Shown in pieces: positions 52,256-64,000 of a stretch of DNA of 64,000 bases (the first letter of the stretch is position 1; every line of letters starts with the position of its first letter). The notes below the pieces were generated by a model that saw only the letters and a list, made by a program, of their open reading frames with translations, was not told the origin of the DNA and did not search any database. This DNA is from Gymnorhina tibicen (lineage: Eukaryota; Chordata; Aves; Passeriformes; Artamidae): the NCBI GenBank assembly GCA_013399875.1, contig VXAZ01000376.1, positions 125,001 through 189,000 on the forward strand. Reading direction: 5' to 3'. The translations under genes were made by a program, and so were the position numbers.

Positions 52256-55200
52256 AATACTAGAAAAATACATATTCCTAAGGTGTATCAATGCCTCGTG
52301 AATCAATCCATATTACTCTGACAATTTATTGATACCAGTTCAGATAAAATTAAGTGAAGCCTACTGCATCAAATTTTATAGGAAATTCTAAATTTTTGTT
52401 AAACAGAGAAGACATTTCTGCAGTCTGTTTTGTTTGACCTGCCAAAGAAAAACAAAGAAATAAACTTTAATAGTCAATGGTTTTAGATAATGTGCAATTT
52501 TCCTGCCAGTATGTTTTTAAATAGTTTGTTGAAGTTTTATATTATTATCCCAAATACAATGACCATTCCAACAGAACAGTTCCAGCCAATTTACAAAAGC
52601 TCTTTTTAAATGCTGGTGAGTATAACAATTTTCTTAAGTAAGTGCTAGTGAAATAGATAGTCATTATTTTTCTGAGAGACACTGGGGCACTGTTCATTAC
52701 CAACTGACTTGAGTAGGGAACTTTCGCACTCAGTCTTGAAAACCGCATTCCCTAGCAGGGTCTGAACTTGGATGCCTTCATTAAGATTTTTTACTGAGTT
52801 TAAGCATTAATGTGAGCTGACAGACCAAAACTTGCTCATGTTCATAAGGTCAAAATGGAGAGCTGTGTAAAATGCACATAGTTAAACAGTGCAGGAGAGA
52901 AGAGGTTCCTATGTGAGTTAATTCCATTTCAATAGAGTCTGTGTTGTTTTACTATGAGATCTGAACTTCTGCATTTCCTGACTAAGAGATTCTCAGTTGG
53001 TGAGACAAGAAAAACATGTCCCCTAAAAAAGCAATGCTTAAGTACACACTTGGAAGTCACACGTTTATTAAGGAACCATTTTTGTATTCCCACCTATAAC
53101 TGTTATTTACTGAGATTATACCCAATAAAACTCACAGCTGTACCAAAACTCTAATTTTCTGTATCTCCTCCTTAATAAGCATCCTCAACCACCTTTTTTT
53201 CTCTTTATTCAAGTTATTTAGTAAGAGGAAGTACCTTGAAAATTTACTAAGGAAAAAAATGCAAATCATCTGCAAACTTTCTGTGTATGATACAAAGGAA
53301 AAACCAATTTTGTTTCATCTAATGTGCATCAAGTCAAATCACTTTGATCATGGTTTTTAAATTTTAAACTTCCGCTTACTTTTCACCCTTCAATCAATTC
53401 AGCACCTTCTTCCCCAATTTCAACACACTCTCATGTTAGGAAATTATGGTACTGCTCTAGTTCCAAAAGGACTACATTGAAACTTGCATTCTTAAAAAGA
53501 CCTCTGAATCCAAATTTAAATATTTATTTAGATTTTGAAAGATAAAATGGGAAGTTATGTAAGCAGCTGATTTTGCACTCAGCAGGTATAAGGATTAGAA
53601 GAGCAAATATTCAGAAAACTGTGAAACAGCTTAGATAAACATTCCTTTCCTCATCCTCAGTCAAAATATACCCCAATATTATTTTCCTGTAGACCTTCAC
53701 AGTAAAAAAAAACATTATTATCTCAAAGATAATTCACATTTTTATGGGAATCTAAAGCCAAAATGAAAACTAAATCTCCATAATAGTTCATTTTTAATGC
53801 TAAGATCAAAATAGAGAACAGTAATTTTTAACTTTTGTCATAAAAAGATGTGGAAGCTAGAATAATATATATTTAGAGCCCATTAAAAAAAGAAAAAAAT
53901 ACACCTTGTGTCAAAATTAAATAAAACTGTTGGAAACTAAAGGCTTTTATAATAACACTAAAAAAAGAATAAGAATATTTTAGGAGCAAGTTATTTCTTA
54001 AAGACAAATGAATGCTCAATTTCTAGTAGCACTTGCAGCATGTACAGTGGTCCTTAAGTCATTTATTGGGAGCAGGTACGTGATTCAGTGGCAAATTTCA
54101 AATATGTTACACGAACATTCTGGTAATACAATTCAATTTTGTTCAGAGACAAAAGGATGTTTCAGTAATGTACAGTCCAATTTAAATACAGTACATACAG
54201 ATTAGCTGGGCAAATAACCCAGGCACTCCAAATAAAGAAAAACTTGTAGTTACGGTATAATGGAATCTGAAATATTTTGCATTCTGGTCATTCTCGGCAT
54301 TCTCAATTGTGCTTTCACAGTTCACTGCAATCTTAGTCAGGTATTCATCTCAAAATAACATCAGCTTCATCTAAAATTTTAGCATTTATATTTTGTTCAT
54401 TCAAGTTACTGTATTAATTCAATGAAAAGCAATTTACAGAAGGAAAAAAACCCAAACAGTAGAAACTTGATTAAAATTTCTCATTTTATACCGTTACAGA
54501 ATAACCCCCACCTTTTTGGTAATGGAATATTATACTGTGTGCAATACTGTGCTTTGCTACATTCTCTATTCTACATGAATATTAGCATACTTGTGCCCCA
54601 CAAAGAAAGCCTATTCAACCATTCAGTATTCAAAAATAATGTGAAGAAAGTAAAACATCTTCATAAAATATGCTTAATATCTTTTGTCTTTCATACTTGG
54701 ACTTGCCAAGTGAAAAAAATTACTCTGCTACCAAAAAGTAAAAGAAAAAAAATACATAATTACACTTTTCTTTTTAAGCTATCTTTTCCTATGTAGGAAT
54801 AGGCCGTTCAAGCCAGAGGCTACATGAATACCTTACCAAGCAAAAAACATGACAAACTAATTAACTTACAGTGTGATCTCATTTAAAAATTTACTTCCCA
54901 AAAATAATACTTCAGCAAGCAAGGACCATTTTGCCACATTTACCTAAGAGGTATAACTATGAGGAGCCTGTCATTAGTCAAAAAAAAGAAAAAAAAAGAG
55001 AAGTAACAAGAGAAGGTAAGAGATGTCTGTTTTAGCTGTGTAAGCATTATATGTATAGCACTTTGTAACTCAGCCTGGAAAATGAAATTAAAAAAAAAAT
55101 ACAATGGTTCACATGGGATTTTTCTCCTAAACGAAGCTTCAAACAAAAGCTCAAGTTGCCTATGGGAGCTAATTACACAGCCTTCAAAGACAGTTGGTAT

Positions 55201-58200
55201 AGGTGTTTAAGGGCATGGAGGGTAAAAACAGAAGTCTGAACAACTAGTAAAGTAGCTCTAATCCAAACTTTCTTAAAAGGAAAAAAATCTCTATATAATG
55301 TACAGCTGCATAACTAAAAAAATTATCCCTAAAGCACTACTATGGAGTTAAGACGTATGAGGAAGAGGGATGTAAAACCAATTACATTTGTAGTGTAATT
55401 GCACTAAAAAAAATAAAAGTCCAGTAATGTATCAGCAGACTAACACACTATCTCTGACTTTTATTTACAGATATTCTCTTTACCATGATCCAGTAACAGT
55501 AACAATGAATAGAAAGCTATGGCACAGCAGAACCCCTACTGAGAGCACAGAAAGTACAGGGTCCCTCATACCTTTGCTTTCACTTTGACTCAACTACTGT
55601 TTATTCATTACCTAAAATTCCACATGAAGTCATGCAGCATGCTGCTCAAGGATGCACCACCTATCTTGAAGGAGCTATGAATGAGCACTTGCAGCACATC
55701 TGTCCAAAGGGATGGTAAATTGTGTCTTTAGAGGTGGGAATGTGTGAGATAGGATATGGGACAGATGAGAACAGACCAAAAATTCTTCAGCTGTCAAAGA
55801 CAATGTGTCATCTAAACTGTATTCTGAGCAGGCTAATTGATGACTCACACACTCAAACTTAGGCATGTTCTTCCTTATCTTCCTGCACAAGATCGTCACT
55901 TGCATTTTTAAAGCTGTATTTCATCATATTCATTTCATTATAGATGGTATTTTTCTAGGAGTCATCCTATTTCACTCCTTTTTTTTTAACTCAGGTGTTA
56001 GTAATTACTCTCATTTAGCATCATCAGGATGTTTAATTCACATAATATTAATCTCAACGTAATTTAATAAAAATGTAGCATGTGATCAGATTACACATTG
56101 CTATACAATGACATTTGGATAATAAGCTGTCTTATAATGCTAAACATTAAAAAGCATAAAAGGGCAAAAATAAACCTAAGCAGACTTAATTTATAGAAGA
56201 CAATAAATAAGCTATTATCCACTCAAAAGCCTGAGACATTGTGGCCATTTTTCTGAAATACCATCTTAGTGGTCAAAAGCATAGAAATGATGCTTTGAAA
56301 TGTTGAAAAGAAACTGTAGGCTGATGGAAGAAGATTTCAGTTCATAAAATCATGTATGAAAAGGAAAAGATAAACAGGAAACACAGCATCTCACAAAGCT
56401 GAGTATATCTGATGAAACTGTCAAATTACAGATTTCAAAACTAGCAAAAAGGAAACACTTTTATTCCCCAAAGGATGTAATTCACATGTTGTAGTAGTAG
56501 TCTGTGGATGCTAAAACACTAAATGGAATAATAAATTTATTTTAAAATGTGAGAACAGATCTACCAGAGACAATCCATGTATAACAATGCCTCAAAATGT
56601 CCCTGAATTTTTTGGCAGCTAAGCTGTTGTACACTTTCACTGCTGTTCATATTCCTCCCTAAACATCTGTTGTTCATCACTATCAGAGACAAGACACTGA
56701 AGTACGGAAATCCCTGACTCATATGGCCTCACTTACATCATCAAAAGGTCAATAGGGTGGGAGAAGAAAATATAAAGGTGGTGCTTTAACAGGCACAAGG
56801 AACCAGACTTTTACATTATCATTATACATCATAGTCTTACAGCACTAGAGTAGGTGCGCAGTTATAAGGGGAACTATACAGCCAAAACAGTTTTTCTATT
56901 TTCTCCAAATATGTTTGCTTTCCAACATATCTAATATATTTTTTGTCACAAAAGTATCAGATGGTGAGTTCTGTGTAGTTGACCATGTTTTACCCTCTAT
57001 ACTTTTTGCTTCTTAAAAAATTTATGCAAGTTTAATATTACTTAGATGATCTATGTATTTAGCAGGAAAAAGAAAGAAAAAAAGAAAAAAAAAAGAAGCT
57101 CTCTCATTTAAAAAGCAAACACATAATAAGTTTCTAGTTCTTCCAGTTATTGATGATCCTAAATGCTAAAGGTACCAAAATGAAGATTTATGACATCCAT
57201 TCTTGGGAACAGAAATAAAAAATCCAAGCCTATGACTTCACAACCAACCTAAACTGAATCTTAAAACTTCAGTTTTGCTTGTCTTAGTCATAAAACTCGG
57301 TTACACAACTGTTGTTTTATAAAGTTATATAGTGTCTGGCAGAAACTAAACACAGAAATGTGCAGTCCAGAATGATTCATGTTTATCAGCCAAATTTGAG
57401 AGTTTCCAGATATGAAAAATTAAACACAGTAACAGAAAGTGGGAAAATTTAATATTAATGAATGAATCTTACTTAAATTCAAACCCTTCTGCTGTAAACT
57501 ATGTGGTATTTGAAGCTTTTAGAGGAGGCAAGGGATAAGTTTCTAAGCCAAATGCAGAACACATGCAGTGGCCCGTCACAGCATGGCTGTAGTATAATAC
57601 AAAGGTGTGACATAGCAAAAATTACAATAATGGTTCTAGGACTAATCAGAAAGTTACTTTTGGCAAGAGAAAGAAGTATTGGTAACATTGTGTGATGCAC
57701 TGTAAGACTCCATTTAGACTACCTTGTATACCTTTTTTAGACTACCTTTGAGTCATGATCAAAAAAAAGTAAGTCACAAAGATCTACTGGAATGACCAAG
57801 AAAATGGAAAATTTCACTAAAAAGTATTACTAAAATAGTTTGTCATATCTAGCTATGCAAAATGAAAGATAAGAGGGAATATTATGACTCCATGTATGTA
57901 ATTAGGGATAAATATCTAGAGAAAGAAACAACTTTAGCAACAGGATAATGTTGTAACAAGATGAAATACATAAAAATAAGTCACGAATAAACTAAGACTA
58001 AAAACTGAAATGTAACCTAATCATCTAAGAATTCTTTTTCTGTAATAGAGTAATAGAGGCATGAAATCTGCATTGTTTTACAACAGACACAGTACTTTTA
58101 AATAAAGTATCATCTGACCAAGATATAGAAATATAAACCTTAGTTTTAGGCACATAGAAGTCTGTTTAACAAGGAAATGTTGAAAAACAAGGCTTGGATC

Positions 58201-59183
58201 CTACTTGTTCTACCATCTTAATTAACTAGTCCTTCAATTTGTGGCTTTCAGTGATCACATTCTTGTTTCCAAGAAGCATAATTTGATTTCATTTTTGCTA
58301 GACTTTAGTTTTCAGTGATGTGTGAGAATTTGGCTCTATCTAGAAACAGATTTTTGAGAGGACGACAAGCATGCTCCAGATGGTATGAAAAAAATCTCAA
58401 CTGTCTTATTGTTGCATCTTCTTTACCCTTTCATGGATAAGCTAATTGATGTAATTGAGGTCAAGAATGAATTTTAGGTATGTCAGATTGCCAGGTACTT
58501 ATTTACTTTTTCTCTGGGCTCTAAAGTAAGGTCTACCTTTTCAGGTCATTCGGTGTTCTTATCTATGAGTGCTTTCAAAAATATATGATACTGGTAAAGC
58601 TCTTGGTCATTCCTTCCCTTTCCTTAAAGTCTCATGTTAAATGTCTCCTTTTTTTTTGTGTAAAAAGAAAAGACAAGACAAACAGAAAAAAGCAACCCAC
58701 AGTGCTTTGTAACATGCACTATTTTGTAAACCTTTCAAAAGTATCAGTTTGCACCCTAAACAGCAATGAAAGGAATTGGACTCAACTACAGTAACTTTCA
58801 CCCTATGTTTTATTTGAAGATATATGATCTCCTTTGAGAACCTTTACAGGTTTCTGAAGGTAAGACACTAATTAGCAGCACAACCCAGCTGAGAAGAGCC
58901 AAAGGGTTCTCATCCAAACAAAGACTGTACCACTAAGTCAGTGTATTTAATAAATGGGCGAATTCGGCTACAAAGAATTTTTTATAGGTTGCAATACTGA
59001 ATGTGTCTCAAATAAATGTGACCACAGCCCTGCTTGGCTGAGCTCTTTATGCAGTAAGAATGTAAGTGGTCTAGTAAGTTTTATTACATGATCTCAATGA
59101 TTTGGAAAACTTTAAATGGAATCACCTTTGAACTTTTCCCCATAGGGTACACACATTCCATTTTAGTTTTTAAAGGTCTTTCC

Positions 59184-59209
59184 CCTCTCTCTCTCTCTCT
59201 CTCTCTCTC
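59184..59209 (+). repeat. (CT)13 microsatellite
   Basis: An uninterrupted CT dinucleotide run of 13 units. On the minus strand, the transcribed sense of RIMS2, it is a (GA)n run. Confidence 0.98.
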
Positions 59210-60424
59210 AAAAAGGATTCTTTTTAACATTAGGGGCATGCAAAGGTTGGTGGGTTGTTGCTTTGTTGGCTTTTTTCCTGAGTAGACAGGAGCCTAAAGG
59301 AAAAGGACAGAAAGAAAAATAGGCTGTTTGACTTGAAAGTGTGCAAATACTAGGGAAGTAGGAAAGTGACCTAAGGGACATTTTGTTTATATGTCCTGTA
59401 GCAAGTAGTAAAACACTATAAACTTCAGTCTTGCAAAATATCTGCCAGGTATTATTATGGCTATAAGAAGGTAGCTTTAAGTAATAACTGTGCAAAGGAA
59501 CAATGTTATGGAGAAAAAAATAGTGCTTGCCTTTGCATTTTAATCCACTCAGTTTCATTCCAGATAAAGGGCTGGTTTTCTCACTAGTAGAAAAGTATAG
59601 GCAAGGTATTTGGAAAGCCTCTAAACTGTCAGATCAGCTTGTTCAACATGTCAGTGAAGTAAACTGCCAAAGAATGCAACCACATTTCGTTCGCATACTT
59701 GTTTTAAGGGTTATCCAGCCCAAAGAGTGAGACAAAAAAATATGTCCAAAGAGAGAGAGCAACAAATATTCAAAAGATAGATATGGTCCCTGATGATCTC
59801 TGCTGATAGAATATAATGGAAACTTTTTAAAAAATCAGTGAGAAATAGATACACTACTGGATGCCATACTGCCTTCTAAATTGGTGTTAAAATTATTATT
59901 GCCTGATGGGCTTCTGCCACTGGTAATGATATATATTAGAATTAATGACACTGCTTCACAACCCCTTCATAGGTTACAGATGATTGCAGAACATTAAGAA
60001 CTAATGAGTAATTTTGAGGACATTATTGATCATATTTTGGAACTGAGCATTTGTCTAGGCGTGGATTTAAAGAATAAATGCACCATCTCAAAAAGGACTC
60101 ATTTCTTCATACCATTCATGTGACTGAATGGGGGTCAGATAATTCACTTTCCTAAATTACTTCCCTTTAACTGCTTTACCTCTTTTACATTTTCTGAATA
60201 ACTTCCAGTGAAATTATCTCAAATGTTTTAACATATAAAAACAAAAGACAGAGTACAAGCTTGCTATAATTTTCCAGCCACACATGATTATCATCATGCA
60301 CATACTTTGTGTCATGTGACAGGGTATCAATCAGTTGTACCAGATTCATGTATGGTTGTTGAGCTTCAGTCTATCTACAAAGCACCCAGTCACACTATCT
60401 GAGTAAATGACAAATTCATTAAGA

Positions 60425-60490
60425 CTATAACCTATAGAACAACAAAACCTATAGAACCTATAACCTATAGAACAACAAAATAAAACCTTT
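60425..60490 (+). repeat. Tandem duplication, about 33-bp unit
   Basis: A 23-bp segment (CTATAACCTATAGAAC then AACAAAA) occurs at 60425-60447 and again, identical, at 60458-60480. The 10 bp between the copies repeats part of the unit (CCTATAGAAC), so the unit itself has inner repetition. Confidence 0.9.
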
Positions 60491-61154
60491 TCAATAATGG
60501 GGAACCATTAGAATAAGCACATATGCCACATTATGGAAATCTCCGGCTATCAATGCCGAAAAGTCCCTAGAATTTTTTAGAAAGCTGTCAATAGTGAGAA
60601 AAAAATACTTCCTCAACAGAAGACAGCTATTATCCTGAGAGGATGAAGAAGAACAGGAACTAAATCTGAGTAACATCCTAGGTACAAATGATCATAATTA
60701 CTTTGTATTTGTTATATGACTGACTGTCAAGTCCTAGTCTGTAATACAATGGGGTATAAAGTAATCTGTATGCCAAAGCTGAAAACAATTTCAAATCAGG
60801 AACCAAATCTAATGATGGAAAAAAATGTGAACAGAAAAGTGGAAATTCTGATCTATTACTTTTAAGAACATTTTAGCACCTGTCTTTTACCTCAATGGTA
60901 AGTGAAAGCAGTTACACAAATATAACATGCAGAAAAGAGGAAAAGATGAGAATAATTAACATAAAACTAGAAGTTATCAAAAACCTAGTAATGGAGCCAA
61001 AAATATATAAGGAAAATCCCTTGTCAGATGAGATTAGAAAGGCATGAAGTATTTCCGCAAGTATATTAAGAGCACAGGAATTCTAACAATTATATGAGTC
61101 TTGTTTTGAAATAGAAATTTTTTTCAGTGGCAGATAGAAACATGCAGTAAGTAT

Positions 61155-61155
61155 N
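61155..61155. other. Ambiguous base (N)
   Basis: The only unresolved base in the window, within intron. It affects no annotated feature. Confidence 0.99.
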
Positions 61156-63520
61156 CACTGAAGCACTGTTGTGCCAATAGTTATTTACACATTCACATTT
61201 ACATATCTCCCAAATAAGCATGAACTTGTCAGGATGACACTAACTGAATGACTAAAGGGAGGAATAACTTCAAAAATCGTGTTGCAGAAGAGCTAAAAAT
61301 GCAAATCTTAACAGCTAGATGAAATAGGCAAGTCATAACATTAGGATGGAAGACTCTAAACTGAGAAGTGGTCACTTCCATTTTCAAGAATGAGCAGAGG
61401 TACAATCCTTGAATTTATAAATAAGAACTGAGGAAATTTAATTCATTTCAGAAATTGCATTAGTATATTAAATTTATATTGCAACTGCCTTTGAAAATCA
61501 CACCCACATCTAATGACTGAACTCCAGGAAGTACAGATAGGCATGGTTCAACCACTGGGAATACGTCACTTAATACAGACTCCATCAATGCAGTGTATTT
61601 AGTTTATCAAATGAGAAACAAATTTCCTAGTAGGTATTTTCCTGATTTAAGAAAAATAGTAACATGAACTAATACATGGAAATGGAAACCAAATGATGAG
61701 GTGTGCTTCTTTAACAACAAAACTGTTAGAATTGGAATGATTTGGAAAGACTATGATGGAATGTAATGAAACCTGTTGCTTGAAATATGAATATCTTCTG
61801 AACAATAAAAAACCATGAGTCCATTGTGCCTCAGCATTTATGAGATGAACTGATAAAAGGACAAACAAATTCATGAGAATCATCATAAATACTTTGATGG
61901 GGACTATAGGAAACACCAGTACACACCACTGTGTGGTGGAGTGGTCAAACAGCAATACACACCACCTGGACAAGCTTCTTAAAATGCACAGAAACCATAT
62001 CTACTACTAAATTTATACATAAGGCACGTAATAAATACAATACAAAACATACAGTAGTATATATTTAAGTAATAAACAAGATTTAAAATAATATTTTCAG
62101 CTAAACCTTAAGGCTTGTTTTAAAGAAAAATTAATGATAAAATCAATATTACTTGAAATGTCTGCTATGAAAAATTTGCTTGAATTAAAATATATGTTCT
62201 TGACTTCTGGCAGCTACAAAATGCATTATAAGGAGGTCAAAAGAAGAGCAAAATTTTCTGAAATCCAATAGTCTGGTTTACTGGAAAAAAATGAATGTCA
62301 TACAAAGCCAATGCCTACAGAGAAAAAATTAATTAACATCATAGTGTATAATATCTTATTATCAAGATGAATTGTTAAATTCAAAATAAATTATTAAATG
62401 CAAAAAGTTGGCTTCAAAAGTGAAATCTTATTCACCAATGGAAACTGCTTTTCCATTGTTATTGTTGATATTGTTCTTCTATATCGATAAAGCAACAAAA
62501 TGGAAGAATATTATGTTCACAAGAAACAGACTTGACCATTTCACATGGGAATATCTGGGGAGAAACATGTATAAGATGATCATGCTGCCTGATATATTTA
62601 CAGCTTTGACCTGTCGGGTGTCCATAAGCAGACTGCATTACTGCTACACACATTTACACTCTCGTCTTATATAACATAGTTTTATCTGCACCCAGACACT
62701 AACTCCCTTACATTTACTACAGTCTTTCTTATCTTCCTTTGTCTCAAATCTCTGAGGATATAGATTTTTGTAGGTTTATATCCTCCTCTAGTTAGTTATA
62801 AATAGGTCTTTAGTTAGTTTATAAACTACATTGTAAAGGAATTATTCTTATCAACTTCTGTGATCTCTCAGATTACGAAGACTAGATTTCTTACATCAAG
62901 AACGCAAATTGCATTCAAGTTGAAAAATAATTTTCTGAAAAATATTCGGTTGTGATTTAGAGTATTTTGAAGTCAAATCTCCGAATCCTAGAACAAAATT
63001 TCCACCTTATTCTAGTCTGAGACATTGCTTTCCTTGCAGGTAACGGATTTTGTTGCACCTAAGAAAAGTTTTCAGAAACCTATCAACTATTACCAAGTGA
63101 ATATTTCACCTTCCTTAAATATGCTGCATCTTTAGCCTCTTAAACTTTAAGACAGGTTTTCCAGACTTTGAACTCCACTGTAGAGCTTTCTTAAGCTCTT
63201 CCCAGGAGGGAAAATCCCTATGGAAGACCTGAATCTAAAACTGGCTGCAGTTAATGATCTTACTAATAATTTTCACGTTTATCTCCCACATGGATGAATC
63301 TGGTCATACTTGATTTATATTCACACCTCTCTGAAAAAGAGAATTTTGCCTAAGTCATGGTCAAGAATAACTAAGTCATGAAACACAAGCCGAAAGTCAC
63401 CACCAAAAAAAGGTACTGACTCGTCAAGCCATTACCCAGCGTCAAACTCACCTATCCGAAACTCTTATTGTTCCTTTATTTGTATTCTACCCAGCCAGCT
63501 GTCCTAGAATTTTATCCCTG

Positions 63521-64000
63521 TGTCATGGTTTAGCACAGCTTGGGTTTTAGTTAAGGAAAAATGCACCAGCTACGGAAGTGATGTTTTTTGCAAGGGGCTG
63601 TTCTAATTTTCTCCCGACCCAACAAACCAATCAGTCGGCTGGTTTGAATATTGACAGCTCTGTTGAGCCACTTAAGAAGGCTGGACACGCCTCTGTAAAA
63701 ACACATTTAAGTACAAACAAGGCCGGGACGCTCTCTCTTGCTTCCGGCCCTTGGACAGGTGACCAGGGTGCCCGCTCGGCCCGGCTGGGCTGGGCCACAG
63801 CCCGCGGCTCTGTGTGGGCCGGCCCCACCAGCACGGCTTGGCAAGATCGTGGCCGCTCCTGCTCTGTGCAAACGGGCCCCGCAGCGTGGCCGGCCCCACC
63901 TCATTGCGGCCACTGAAATGAAACTCTACAGCGAAACCAGCTCCGGCCACTGCCCAGAAGAGATCATGTGGCCACCAGTGAGAGATAAGTTCCAGCTGCA
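63521..64000 (+). mobile_element. Endogenous retrovirus LTR, songbird type, cut off by the window end
   Basis: From TGTCATGGTTTAGCACAG at 63521 the composition changes sharply from AT-rich intron to GC- and CpG-rich sequence. The TG start, a CCAATCA box at 63627-63633 and a GC-rich inner part fit the 5' end of a long terminal repeat, and the sequence resembles LTRs of passerine endogenous retroviruses, probably ERVL-like. No closing CA end, primer-binding site or internal viral region is seen before 64000, so a solo LTR and a full provirus cannot be told apart. Open frames in this region (63578-63950, both strands) reflect its GC content. A CpG-island promoter is the main alternative. Confidence 0.65.

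Larger units (their letters stand above)
1..64000 (-). other. RIMS2: RIMS2 gene, internal part (partial at both ends)
   Basis: The whole window appears to lie inside RIMS2, transcribed on the minus strand. The anchor is the coding exon at 26937-27862, whose translation closely matches the linker of RIM2. RIM proteins organise the presynaptic active zone: they bind Rab3 and Munc13 through the N-terminal zinc-finger region and tether calcium channels through the PDZ domain. Neither domain is encoded here. Exons upstream (zinc finger) should lie beyond 64000 and exons downstream (PDZ, C2A, C2B) to the left of position 1, which fits the very large introns of vertebrate RIMS2. That both flanks belong to this gene's introns is inferred from the splice sites and the lack of any other gene, not shown directly. 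Confidence 0.85.
31390..64000 (-). other. RIMS2: Intronic or upstream RIMS2 sequence to the right of the candidate first exon
   Basis: This AT-rich block carries no recognised coding exon. It holds a possible retroviral polymerase remnant (39381-39479), a GC-rich repeat-like block (47375-47645), a perfect inverted repeat (48566-48610), two CR1 fragments (50258-50625, 51693-52255), a (CT)n microsatellite, short tandem duplications and the LTR at the right edge. In 31500-39350, 39480-47370, 52260-59180 and 60490-63520 I see only ordinary AT-rich intron with A- or T-rich runs. Confidence 0.6.

Noticed and set aside
52037..52306. 89-codon minus-strand open frame
   Set aside because: It is the decayed CR1 ORF2 C-terminus, not a host gene.
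54422..54796. 124-codon plus-strand open frame
   Set aside because: Same reasons: low-complexity Lys/Asn-rich composition and no similarity recognised.
63578..63950. Four overlapping open frames in the CpG-rich right edge
   Set aside because: Stop codons are rare in GC-rich LTR sequence. None of the translations looks like a protein.

Overview
This window is vertebrate nuclear DNA, most likely from a songbird (passerine). It is AT-rich and almost gene-empty. Three things point that way: CR1 LINE fragments in both orientations, a CpG-rich LTR of songbird endogenous-retrovirus type at the right edge, and one long, well-conserved coding exon of RIMS2 (RIM2, a presynaptic active-zone scaffold) flanked by intron. 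Nothing prokaryotic (operons, Shine-Dalgarno sites, CRISPR, IS elements) is present, and most open frames are chance frames in intron.

RIMS2 is read on the minus strand, so its 5' end lies to the right. The anchor is the 926-bp exon at 26937-27862, which encodes about 309 residues of the charged, disordered linker between the N-terminal zinc-finger region and the PDZ domain. It has a consensus donor on its left (GTAAGA) and an acceptor with a pyrimidine tract on its right. About 26.9 kb of downstream intron (1-26936) and about 36 kb of upstream sequence (27863-64000) surround it. No zinc-finger, PDZ or C2 exon was recognised in the window.

The most interesting observation is a probable alternative first exon at 31301-31389 (minus strand). 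It has an ATG in good context with an in-frame stop just upstream, 29 codons, then a GT donor. It ends in exactly the phase (two bases, AG) needed to splice to the G that opens the RIMS2 exon, giving an uninterrupted Arg-Lys-Arg-Ser-Pro junction. A TATA-like motif lies 76 bp upstream of the ATG. This would make a RIM2 protein that lacks the zinc finger, the architecture of a beta-type RIM2.

Repeats, left to right: a 0.93-kb minus-strand CR1 (1.55-2.48 kb); a plus-strand CR1 keeping the C-terminal ORF2 region and 3' tail (20.06-20.73 kb); an internally deleted CR1 joining ORF1-like sequence to the 3' tail (25.08-25.60 kb); a possible decayed retroviral polymerase remnant with a YMDD-like motif (39.38-39.48 kb); a GC-rich block resembling an ancient amniote repeat (47.38-47.65 kb); a perfect 20-bp inverted repeat (48.57-48.61 kb); two minus-strand CR1 pieces (50.26-50.63 and 51.69-52.26 kb); a (CT)13 microsatellite (59.18 kb); and the truncated LTR (63.52 kb to the window end). 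The remainder is AT-rich intron in which I recognise nothing specific.
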